Both the position numbers and the translations under genes were made by a program. A stretch of DNA of 64,000 nucleotides from JAAXHH01 sp965225915 (GTDB lineage Bacteria; JAAXHH01): contig OZ245326.1 in the NCBI GenBank assembly GCA_965225915.1, positions 806,001 through 870,000 on the forward strand. The letters run 5' to 3'. How positions within the stretch are numbered: the first letter of the stretch is position 1; every line of letters begins with the position of its first letter. The notes below the pieces were generated by a model that saw nothing but the letters and a program-made list of their open reading frames with translations, did not search any database and was not told the DNA's origin. Of the stretch, positions 44,964 through 52,859 are shown piece by piece.

Positions 44964-46123
44964 GAGACCCCGGTTCCGCCATCGAACAGATGAATCTTTT
45001 TCGGGTCGATGAACAAGTCCAGCGTATCCCCTCTATCCATTTGGTTGTCCGGCCGGGTGCGGATCTTGACGAAGCTTTTTCCGACATCAACCGTCAGGTA
45101 CAGATCGCTGCCCATGGGCTCGCGTACCACTACGGATGCCCGGGCCGCAGGCGAGTTACCCACCGAACCCGATTCCGGCGTTGCCGAATACAGCGTTGCA
45201 AAAGAAGGGGCTTCTGTAACCTGTGCTGACGGCATCGACTCGCCCCCGATCCCGATATCCTCCGCCCGGATGCCCAGGTAGACCTCCATCCCGTTCGAAA
45301 TTGCCATTCGCTCGATCATCGATGTAGACACGGGACACGCGAAGCCTTCGCCCGTTACGCGCCAGGCGGACGCGCCGTCATGCGACAGCACTCCCCGCAG
45401 CAGGTTGATGGGTGGACTCCCCACGAACCCGGCCACGAATGTATTGATGGGACTGTCGTAGATGGTCTCGGGCGTGCCGACCTGTTGGATCTTCCCATCT
45501 TTCATCACCACGATCCGGTCGGAAAGGATGAGTGATTCGGCCTGGTCGTGGGTGACATAGACGAAGGTCATCTCGAGATCGCCATGGAGCCGCTTCAGTT
45601 CCGTACGCATCACGACCCGAAGCTGCGCGTCCAGGTTGGACAGCGGTTCGTCGAGGAGGAATACGCCCGGATCGCGGACGATGGCGCGGGCCAGGGCGAC
45701 CCGCTGCCGCTGGCCACCGCTCAGTGCCCTGGGCTTGCGGTCCAGCAGGTGCTCGATCTCCATGGTCTTCGCCGCCTCCAGGACGAGGCGCTTCCTTTCT
45801 TCCGCCGGTACGCCGCGCATCTTCAGTCCGAAGGCGACGTTGTCGAAGACACGCATGTGGGGATACAGGGCATAGGTCTGGAACACCATGGCGATGTCCC
45901 GCCGCTCGGGCGGGACGGCCGTGACATCCTGGTCGTCGAACCACACCTCGCCCGCCGTCGGAGACTCCAGTCCCGCGATCATGTTGAGCAGGGTGGTCTT
46001 GCCGCAACCCGACGGTCCCAGGAGCGTCAGGAACTCGCGGTCGGCTATGTCGAGGGAGACCTCGTCCACCGCCACCACGTCGCCGAAGTGCTTCGTGAGG
46101 TTGTTCAACCGAACCCTTGCCAA
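44909..46123 (-). CDS. ABC transporter ATP-binding protein (UgpC/MsmK-like)
   Basis: 404 residues. Walker A GPSGCGKTT, signature LSGGQRQR, Walker B VFLLDEPLSNLD, and a long C-terminal TOBE/OB region (about 240-390) typical of carbohydrate importers. The last residues (ERLDGRDPVDGS) derive from a tandem repeat. It follows the two permease genes in the same operon (17 bases). Confidence 0.92.
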   Translation of the reverse strand: MARVRLNNLTKHFGDVVAVDEVSLDIADREFLTLLGPSGCGKTTLLNMIAGLESPTAGEVWFDDQDVTAVPPERRDIAMVFQTYALYPHMRVFDNVAFGLKMRGVPAEERKRLVLEAAKTMEIEHLLDRKPRALSGGQRQRVALARAIVRDPGVFLLDEPLSNLDAQLRVVMRTELKRLHGDLEMTFVYVTHDQAESLILSDRIVVMKDGKIQQVGTPETIYDSPINTFVAGFVGSPPINLLRGVLSHDGASAWRVTGEGFACPVSTSMIERMAISNGMEVYLGIRAEDIGIGGESMPSAQVTEAPSFATLYSATPESGSVGNSPAARASVVVREPMGSDLYLTVDVGKSFVKIRTRPDNQMDRGDTLDLFIDPKKIHLFDGGTGVSLLTAYERLDGRDPVDGS

Positions 46124-46139
46124 TGGAGTTCCTCCCAGG

Positions 46140-46985
46140 TTACCCGGTCACCGAACCGCCGATGCCCTGTATGATGAGCCGCTGAAAGATAAACGACAGG
46201 ACCAGGGGCAGGAGTATGACCAGCACGCCGCCCGCGGCGATGACGGTGAAGGGCACCTGCAGTTCCTGTGCGAAATCCGAAGCCAGGACCGTCACCGGCC
46301 TGGAGGCGATAGTGGTGGTGAAGAGCAGTGCGAAGAGAAACTCGCCCCAGGACGCGATGAAGGCAAAGATGCCCACGGCGACCAGCCCGGGCGTCGTCAC
46401 AGGTAGAAAGATCCGTACGAGGGCGCCGATGGGTGTGCAGCCATCGACCCGCGCGGCCCGTTCCAGGTCCTGGGGCACGGTTTGAAAGTAACCTTTCAGG
46501 ATCCATATGGTAAACGGCAGGGTGAAGGTCGTGTGGGACAGGATCACCGACAGGTGCGTATCCAGCAGTCCGTAGCTTCGCATCAACAGGTACATGGGGA
46601 TCATGATGGCCACGCCGGGCACGCTCCGGGAACCGAGGTAGAACAGCAGGAGCAGCAGGTTGCCTCGGAACGGCAGGCGCGCCAGGGCGTAGGCAGCCAG
46701 GGAACCGCAGGTCAGGTTGAGCAGCATCACCGCCGTGCCGATGATCAGGCTGTTGGCGATGGCCCGGGGAAATTGCCGGGCGATGGCGGCTCCCACGTCC
46801 GCCGACCGGCCGTCCACTTGGAAATAGAGGCTGTAGTTCCCGATGGTGGGTTCCTTCGGCCACCAGCGCTGCTGCGTCGCCTCCCTTTCCGGCATGAAAC
46901 TGACGGCGGTCACCCAGGCAAAGGGCAGGGTCAGGTAGAGCGTGGCCACCAGGGCGTAGATATATAGCGATGCGCGACGCCACAT
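46140..46985 (-). CDS. Carbohydrate ABC transporter permease (MalG-type)
   Basis: 281 residues, six membrane helices. The EAA-like loop is ERAARVDGCTPIGALVRIFLP (E..A..D, about 195). MalG-type permeases form the second half of a type I importer. It lies nine bases downstream of the MalF-type permease. Confidence 0.9.
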   Translation of the reverse strand: MWRRASLYIYALVATLYLTLPFAWVTAVSFMPEREATQQRWWPKEPTIGNYSLYFQVDGRSADVGAAIARQFPRAIANSLIIGTAVMLLNLTCGSLAAYALARLPFRGNLLLLLFYLGSRSVPGVAIMIPMYLLMRSYGLLDTHLSVILSHTTFTLPFTIWILKGYFQTVPQDLERAARVDGCTPIGALVRIFLPVTTPGLVAVGIFAFIASWGEFLFALLFTTTIASRPVTVLASDFAQELQVPFTVIAAGGVLVILLPLVLSFIFQRLIIQGIGGSVTG

Positions 46986-46994
46986 GATATTCCC

Positions 46995-47924
46995 CTATCC
47001 CTGTACGAGGCCGCGGCGGTACAACAGCCGGATATAGATGATGGCCAGGGTCATGGTGATCACCGTGATCAGGTAGGAATAGGCATTGGCGCCGCCGAAA
47101 TCGAGGCGGGCAAAGGCCTCCTTGTAGGTCTGCCAGGCAATCACGTGGGTGGCGTCGCCCGGTCCGCCGCCGGTGAGCGCGTAGATCAGGTCGAAGGCCC
47201 TGAAGCCGTTCATGGTCTCGAAGATGGCAACGACGAGCATGGCGTGAAACAGCCAGGGTAGGGTGATGAAACGGAAACGGTTCCACGAAGTCGCGCCGTC
47301 CACGCGGGCGGCCCTGTACTGCTCCGTCGGAATGGCCTGGATGGCTGCCAGGAAAATGATGCAGGCGAAGGGCACGCTGCGCCACACGTGGGCTCCTATG
47401 GCGGCGTTCAGCGCGACGAAGGGCGAGGCCATACCTGTATATACAATGTTGATACCGAACAGGTAGTTGACGACCGTGACGGAGTCTTCCAGCATGGCGT
47501 TGAAGGCGCCGTAGTCACCAAGTAATCCCACCCACATGAGGCCGTTGACCACCCCTGGTACGGCCCAGGGTATGAGCATCAGGGCCCTTACGACGCCCCG
47601 GCCGTGGAAGGACTCGTGCAGCAGCAGGGAGATCGCCATGGCTATCGCGATGACCAGCAGGACGGCCATGAAGGTGAAATACAGTGATATCCACAGGGCG
47701 TTCCAGAACTCGGAGCTGGCCAGGATGGTCTTGTAGTTCTCCAGGCCGTGGAAATATATCTGGTCGGGCCGCCGGAGATTGTACCGGTGCAGGCTCATCC
47801 AGAAGGAGATGCCGATGGGATAGGCGATGAAAGCGAGGAGCAGGATCACCGCGGGCAGGTTGAGCAGCAAGGGGAGGAGGTCCTGCGTCCTCGACATGAG
47901 ATGGGAGGGTTTTATTACGGTCAT
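46995..47924 (-). CDS. Carbohydrate ABC transporter permease (MalF-type)
   Basis: 309 residues with six membrane helices. The N-terminal helix NLPAVILLLAFIAYPIG is typical of MalF/UgpA-type subunits, and the coupling loop is EQYRAARVDGATSWNRFRFI. It pairs with the downstream permease. Confidence 0.9.
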   Translation of the reverse strand: MTVIKPSHLMSRTQDLLPLLLNLPAVILLLAFIAYPIGISFWMSLHRYNLRRPDQIYFHGLENYKTILASSEFWNALWISLYFTFMAVLLVIAIAMAISLLLHESFHGRGVVRALMLIPWAVPGVVNGLMWVGLLGDYGAFNAMLEDSVTVVNYLFGINIVYTGMASPFVALNAAIGAHVWRSVPFACIIFLAAIQAIPTEQYRAARVDGATSWNRFRFITLPWLFHAMLVVAIFETMNGFRAFDLIYALTGGGPGDATHVIAWQTYKEAFARLDFGGANAYSYLITVITMTLAIIYIRLLYRRGLVQG

Positions 47925-47940
47925 AGCCGCGACTTCAGCT

Positions 47941-48016
47941 CCATTCTGCGATCAACTGGCGGCAGCGCCGCGCCATTCAAGACCATTCCGCGATCAACTG
48001 GCGGCAGCGCCGCGCG
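47941..48016. repeat. 42-bp direct duplication of the 3' end of the binding-protein gene
   Basis: A 33-base unit at 47941-47973 recurs at 47983-48015 with one mismatch. The copy lies just past the stop codon of the solute-binding gene, in the spacer before the permease, so coding is unchanged. Confidence 0.85.
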
Positions 48017-49356
48017 ATCCGGGCGAGGCCGTCGCGGGGGGACTGCTGCCCCAGGAGGATCTTCTGGATCTCCGGCTGGTAGTAAATATTGAAATCGGGG
48101 AACCACGGCGCCTTGATGTTCTCCCGCGGCCTGACGTGCAGGGCCTGTTCCCGGATCTTGTCGATTTCGCCCCACTGCTCCGTCTGGGCGACCACGTCCG
48201 GGTCGTCCAGCAGTGAACGGTAGGCGAACCCAAGTCCCCGCAGGCGGAACCACTGCCGCGCCGTGTAGTACTCCCCTGCAGCGTCTTTCGCGCCCAGAAA
48301 CTTCATCAGGGTCCAGGCGTCCTGCATTCGGTCTTCCCGGCACCGCGAGGTCAGGCAGTACATGCGCGTCCAGCCCAGGGTGCCGTTCTGTTCCGCCGAA
48401 ATACTGGGCAACGGCGCCATCCTGTACACCTTCGCGTGGAGATCGGACGAGCCTATTCGCTTCAGCTCGTCGTCGGCCACGGCCGAATTGCGCCGGTTGT
48501 TCACAAACTCCAGGTCGTACTTGTTGATGATGCCGTAAACCTGCCTTCCCCCGGCGACGTGATCACGCATCTGTCCCACGGTCAGCGACGAGGGCGAGAT
48601 GATCCGGTGGCGGTGGATCCCGTCCGTGAGCCATTGCAGGATCTTTTCGGCCCGGCGGCCCTCGTCATCGGGAAAAAGAGGATTAAGATCGTCGTCGAAC
48701 AGCGAGACTTCGCTGGCGTAGTTGAGCGTCCACCAGTCGCTGAATCCGAGCACGCTCTGCCGGAAGTTGAGCATGATGGGATACTCGATGACGTTTCCGT
48801 CCGGCGTGCGGATCCGGGCTTCCCTGACGCGGATGGCCTGTTCCGTCAGCTCATCCAGCGTGCGGGCCGGCGTGTCGATTCCAGCCGCCTCCAGCATGGG
48901 CGCGTTGTAGATCCAGATGCTGAAGTCGGTGTAGTAGGGCAGTCCGTACCGTTTACCGCCATACGTCATGGACGACAGGTTGTAGGGGAAGAGGTCCGCG
49001 GTCGTCGCCGACGTAACGGGATCGCCGGCCAGCAGGTCGTCGCAGGGCCGCAGCCAACCAGCTTCGACCCATTCGGCGAAATCGTCATCGCGGACGTAAC
49101 AGCATTCCATGGGCGCCCCGCCCACGTGCAACGCCACCATCTTGTCGTGGTAGTTGCCCGACACCGCGTTGAAGTCCACGGTGATACCGGTCTGCTGTTC
49201 GAAGTAGTCCAGGTTTTCCCGGACCAGGTCGGGTTCGTACACCCATCCCTTGAAGATGACGCCGGGCGACGGCGCCGGGCTGCAGCCGGCTGCAAGGCCC
49301 AGGCCCGCGGCGGTCGACGACTGTAGGAATGCGCGGCGGGTTATCCGGGTTTTCAC
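47977..49356 (-). CDS. Extracellular sugar-type solute-binding protein with Tat lipoprotein signal
   Basis: 459 residues. The N-terminus RITRRAFLQSSTAAGLG is a twin-arginine signal, and LAAGCSP gives a lipobox Cys at residue 25. The mature protein is a family 1 solute-binding protein (GWVYEPDLVRENLDYF, then HVGGAPMECCYVRDDDFAEW). It delivers an unidentified sugar or related compound to the permeases encoded downstream. Tat export implies folding before secretion. Confidence 0.88.
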   Translation of the reverse strand: MKTRITRRAFLQSSTAAGLGLAAGCSPAPSPGVIFKGWVYEPDLVRENLDYFEQQTGITVDFNAVSGNYHDKMVALHVGGAPMECCYVRDDDFAEWVEAGWLRPCDDLLAGDPVTSATTADLFPYNLSSMTYGGKRYGLPYYTDFSIWIYNAPMLEAAGIDTPARTLDELTEQAIRVREARIRTPDGNVIEYPIMLNFRQSVLGFSDWWTLNYASEVSLFDDDLNPLFPDDEGRRAEKILQWLTDGIHRHRIISPSSLTVGQMRDHVAGGRQVYGIINKYDLEFVNNRRNSAVADDELKRIGSSDLHAKVYRMAPLPSISAEQNGTLGWTRMYCLTSRCREDRMQDAWTLMKFLGAKDAAGEYYTARQWFRLRGLGFAYRSLLDDPDVVAQTEQWGEIDKIREQALHVRPRENIKAPWFPDFNIYYQPEIQKILLGQQSPRDGLARIARRCRQLIAEWS

Positions 49357-49420
49357 GGGCAGTCGGTCCCTTCGGTAGAAAAACGTCAGACTGAGCTATA
49401 AGCCAACAGGTAACCCGGAT

Positions 49421-49876
49421 TCAGTGCGCGCACTCCGGACACAGGTCGGTGTCGGGATCGTGAATGGGCTCTCCGCACGCGGAGCAGGGTCCGAGGGGAT
49501 GCTCGTCGGGACGAGTGCGCGTGCCGTGCTTGTAATTGATCACGCGCCAGATGGTCTCGCCGGCCCTGGCCGAGTAGCATAACCACCGGCCTTCCTTTTT
49601 GCCGTCGTAGGATTTGCCTACGTGGGGACCGTAGTCGCCTTCCCACCTCTTGGTTCCGTTCTCGTGGTAACAGACGTACCAGCCTTCGTTGAGACCGTTC
49701 TTGAACCGTCCCTCGCTCGACTTGTTGCCATTGCGATAATACTGGATCCAGTTCCCGTCCTTGGCGCCCATCCGATAATTTCCCTCGCTGCGCTTGTTGC
49801 CGTTGGCGTAGAAGGTGACCCAGTAGCCGTCTTTTTTGCCGTTTACGGTTTTGCCTTCGGAAAGAGCCATCGCCAT
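49421..49876 (-). CDS. MORN-like repeat protein (YwqK type) with C-terminal zinc ribbon
   Basis: 151 residues. Four to five repeats of the G-x-W-x-x-Y-x-x-NG-x-K-x-x-EG form (GYWVTFYANGNKRSEGNY, then GNWIQYYRNGNKSSEG and GWYVCYHENGTKRWEG) match MORN_2. The C-terminus has C-x2-C ... C-x2-C (CSACGEP and CPECAH), a small zinc ribbon. YwqK is the immunity partner of a toxin in Bacillus; no toxin is adjacent here. Function unknown. Confidence 0.8.
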   Translation of the reverse strand: MAMALSEGKTVNGKKDGYWVTFYANGNKRSEGNYRMGAKDGNWIQYYRNGNKSSEGRFKNGLNEGWYVCYHENGTKRWEGDYGPHVGKSYDGKKEGRWLCYSARAGETIWRVINYKHGTRTRPDEHPLGPCSACGEPIHDPDTDLCPECAH

Positions 49877-50032
49877 TCCATCCTGTGATAGGAATACTGC
49901 GTAAGATGCGAGTTTTTCGAATTAGCCTTGCGGTCTGCAATACACTCATATTATTAAGAATACAGACCTTGTTCAAGACCTTCTTACGACATCGCGCGGC
50001 CACGCAGTCCGGCAGATAGCAGGGGACCCACC

Positions 50033-50821
50033 ATGCTGACAGAAGAACAGATTCAACATTTTTGCGTATTTGGTTTTGTCGTGCTCCGGCAAGCCTTCGA
50101 TACCGGGGAGATCGAGACGCTCGGTCGCCATGCGGACGAAGTCTGGACGGCAGAACTGGGTCACGTGCCCACCGGGGACGAACATATCTCCATGGCGCCT
50201 TTTCTCGAACTCCATCCCGCGACGTTTTCTTTGATCGAGGATGACCGGATTTATCGGTCGATGGTGCAATTACTGGGCGAAGATATGATGTGGATGGGTT
50301 CGGAGGGCGTGCAGGGCACCATGACCCGTCGGCCCTACCACCACTGGCACGCGGACCGTCCCGGGACGAGAGAACTCGGATACCTGCGCATCAAGATCAT
50401 GATGTATCTGGACCCAATGAGGAAGAACGCCGGAGCCCTGCGCGTCATTCCCGGCTCCCACCGCTCACCGTTCCACGAGGAACTGATGCCTTTCCAGCAG
50501 CGGCACGGACTGGAGGATCCGGTCTTTTTCGGGTCCCCCGGCAGCGAGGTACCCTGTCATGCCGTGGAAACGGATCCGGGCGATGCTCTGCTCTTCAACC
50601 AGAGCCTCTACCACGCCGTGTACGGCAAGGCGGGGCGCAGACGTTACATCGCGTTGAAATTCGCGGTGCGTCCGACCCTGGACGAGCACCTTGCGTCGAT
50701 CATGCGACTCAGTCCCGACGCCCTCAAACCCCACGAACGGATCCTTCAATCCGAGAGTCCGCGCCTGCGGACCATGACCGCGGGAGTCGGTGAACTCAGG
50801 ACGCGGGCGGAAGCCCTGTAA
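50033..50821 (+). CDS. Phytanoyl-CoA dioxygenase family protein
   Basis: 262 residues of the Fe(II)/2-oxoglutarate PhyH family. The iron ligands are His and Asp in HHWHADRPG (HxD, about 104-106) and the distal His in NQSLYHAVYG (about 194). A conserved Arg follows in GRRRYIALKF. The N-terminal EEQIQHFCVFGFVVLRQAF is the family's start. It hydroxylates an unknown small molecule, since few bacterial members act on phytanoyl-CoA. Divergent from the MORN-like gene. Confidence 0.88.
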   Translation: MLTEEQIQHFCVFGFVVLRQAFDTGEIETLGRHADEVWTAELGHVPTGDEHISMAPFLELHPATFSLIEDDRIYRSMVQLLGEDMMWMGSEGVQGTMTRRPYHHWHADRPGTRELGYLRIKIMMYLDPMRKNAGALRVIPGSHRSPFHEELMPFQQRHGLEDPVFFGSPGSEVPCHAVETDPGDALLFNQSLYHAVYGKAGRRRYIALKFAVRPTLDEHLASIMRLSPDALKPHERILQSESPRLRTMTAGVGELRTRAEAL

Positions 50822-50906
50822 GACGTTTCTGAATATATACGACTTTTAGACCTGGACCGGTCTGGGATGTGTCCTGCCTAGGGCGTGCGGTCCTGGCTGG
50901 GTAACC

Positions 50907-50937
50907 GCCGGCCCGACTGAGCAATCGGACCGGCGAC
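50907..50937. terminator. Hairpin between convergent dioxygenase and glnB genes
   Basis: CGCCGG-CCGA and TCGG-CCGGCG pair across an eight-base loop with one internal mismatch. There is no long T tract on either side, so a Rho-independent role is uncertain. Confidence 0.35.
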
Positions 50938-50953
50938 ATGGACCCCGTATCAC

Positions 50954-51298
50954 CTAAACCGCTTCTTCGTCTCTTTCTCCGCTGCTGATACGTACGACTT
51001 CTTCGATAGGCAAGACGAATATCTTGCCGTCACCCGTTTTGTCAACTTCCGATTTGGCGGCCTGCCATATCATTTCGACGATCTCGTCTTTCTGATCGTT
51101 GGTGACGGCGATCTCCATGCGTATCTTGGCCGCCAGGGAAATATCGATTTTCTGGCCCCGGTAGAGCCCCGTGCGATGGGCAGTGCGGCCATGACCCGAT
51201 ACCCTGGACAGGGTCATGCCGGGGACACCCTTCTCGACGAGCGCATTCCTGACGCTGTCGAGCTTCTCCGGTCTGAAGATGGCTATAATCAGTTTCAT
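50954..51298 (-). CDS. glnB: PII-family nitrogen regulatory protein (GlnB/GlnK-like)
   Basis: 114 residues, start 51298. PII core (KLIIAIFRPEKLDSVRNAL; GDGKIFVLPIEEVVRI) with ATP-binding region intact. The T loop reads GLYRGQKIDIS: residue 51, the Tyr uridylylated in enteric PII, is Ile. It probably works through ligand binding alone. It follows the ammonium transporter gene on the same strand (88-base gap), the usual amt-glnK order. Confidence 0.93.
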   Translation of the reverse strand: MKLIIAIFRPEKLDSVRNALVEKGVPGMTLSRVSGHGRTAHRTGLYRGQKIDISLAAKIRMEIAVTNDQKDEIVEMIWQAAKSEVDKTGDGKIFVLPIEEVVRISSGERDEEAV

Positions 51299-51386
51299 AA
51301 GTCGGACGACTCCTGAAGTAATAGTCCTGTTGTTTGAATCGGGCATGATTCCGACTGCCCGTGAACTGCGTTAGGGCCGTAATCGA

Positions 51387-52682
51387 CTACAGATGGGTCA
51401 GACCGTAACCGTCCTCGCCGTGCTGGGAGTGGTCCAGGCCGGCCTGCTGCTCTTGTTCCGTGGCACGGAGCCCGATAGTTCGATCGATCAACCAGACGAG
51501 AACGCCTGTCCCGACGGCCGACAGCGCGATGGCGATGACCACGCCCTTGATCTGAATCAGGAACTGGGACCATCCACCGACGTCCGTGGCGACCAGTCCG
51601 ACCAGCAAAGCGCCGAACATCCCGCCGACCCCGTGAATGGCAAAGACGTCGAGGGTATCGTCGTATCCCAGCTTGCCCTTGAGCTGCACCATCAGGAAGC
51701 AGACTACGGCGGCGCCGAAACCGAATACCAGGGCCCAGGCGGGGGTCACGCTGCCCGCCGCCGGCGTGATGGCGACCAGGCCGGCCAGGATACCCGACAC
51801 GATGCCGAGGCTCGAGACCCTGCCGTGATGCACGAGTTCCGTCACGATCCAGCCTACCGCTCCCGCCGCCGCGGAAATCTGGGTAACTGTCAACGCAAGC
51901 ACGGCGCCCTCACCGGCCGACATGGCGGAACCGGCGTTGAAGCCGAACCAGCCGATCCAGAGCAGCCCGGCGCCGATGAGGGTCATGGTCAGGTTATTGG
52001 GTTTCATGGCCCGGAAGGGATAACCGATCCGTGGGCCCAGCACTATCGCGGCCACCAGGCCGGCCACGCCCGATGAAATGTGGACCACCGTACCGCCGGC
52101 GAAGTCGATGGCGCCGTCCTTGAAGAGCATGCCTTCCGCGTTCCAGACCATGTAGGCCAGGGGTTCGTACACCACGAATCCCCACAACAGGATCAGCAGG
52201 CAGTAGGCTCCGAATTTCACGCGTTCGGCGATGGCGCCGGCGATGAGGGCTGGCGTGATGATGGCGAACATGCCCTGGAACATGGCGAACAGGTAGGTCG
52301 GCACGTTGGTCCCATCCCAAAGGGTGCTGGGCAGGACGCCAATCAGGAGGAAATAGTCGGAATCCCAGCCGAGGACGCCTGGAATAATCGTGCTCGTACC
52401 GAAGGCCAGGGCGAAGCCGATGACCACCCACTGCACACCCATGATGCCCATGGCCGCGAAACTGTGCATCATGGTGCCCAGCACGTTTCGGGTGCGGGTA
52501 AGCCCGCCGTAAAACATGGCCAGGCCGGGTAGCATGAGCAGCACCAGGGCGCAACTGACGAGCATCCAGGCGGTATCCCCGGTGTTCAGCACGGCCGCGG
52601 GCGCCTCTTCCTGCGCGAGTGCCAGGCCGGGTATACACAGCGCCAGGCACGCGGAGATACGTAAAATGCCGCTAAGGGACAT
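51387..52682 (-). CDS. amt: Ammonium transporter
   Basis: 431 residues. A cleavable signal (MSLSGILRISACLALCIPGL, then ALAQ) and 11 membrane helices. The twin pore His residues are in VHISSGVAGL and AIHGVGGMFG. FYGGLTRTRN near the start and the GDxxAxxVxxxLVxxMxPGLAxFYGG pattern match Amt. The transporter should be blocked by the PII protein encoded next to it. Confidence 0.95.
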   Translation of the reverse strand: MSLSGILRISACLALCIPGLALAQEEAPAAVLNTGDTAWMLVSCALVLLMLPGLAMFYGGLTRTRNVLGTMMHSFAAMGIMGVQWVVIGFALAFGTSTIIPGVLGWDSDYFLLIGVLPSTLWDGTNVPTYLFAMFQGMFAIITPALIAGAIAERVKFGAYCLLILLWGFVVYEPLAYMVWNAEGMLFKDGAIDFAGGTVVHISSGVAGLVAAIVLGPRIGYPFRAMKPNNLTMTLIGAGLLWIGWFGFNAGSAMSAGEGAVLALTVTQISAAAGAVGWIVTELVHHGRVSSLGIVSGILAGLVAITPAAGSVTPAWALVFGFGAAVVCFLMVQLKGKLGYDDTLDVFAIHGVGGMFGALLVGLVATDVGGWSQFLIQIKGVVIAIALSAVGTGVLVWLIDRTIGLRATEQEQQAGLDHSQHGEDGYGLTHL

Positions 52683-52859
52683 ACGAAAAGCCTCCCTGTT
52701 ATGATGGATTTGGATACGACCACTCGAAAATGAAATGGTAATATAGTCCCCATCTGTTACAGGGATATTTCTCGGAGGTTAAATCCTTGTAAATTTAGCA
52801 AAAAAAATGAGGGGCGAACCGTATCGCACTGGCCGAATGGAAACACTCCGGACGATCCG

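Noticed and set aside
46105..47385. 426-codon frame overlapping both carbohydrate permeases
   Set aside because: It is the out-of-frame shadow of the two permease genes, rich in Arg/His/Gly; both permeases show membrane helices in the other frame.
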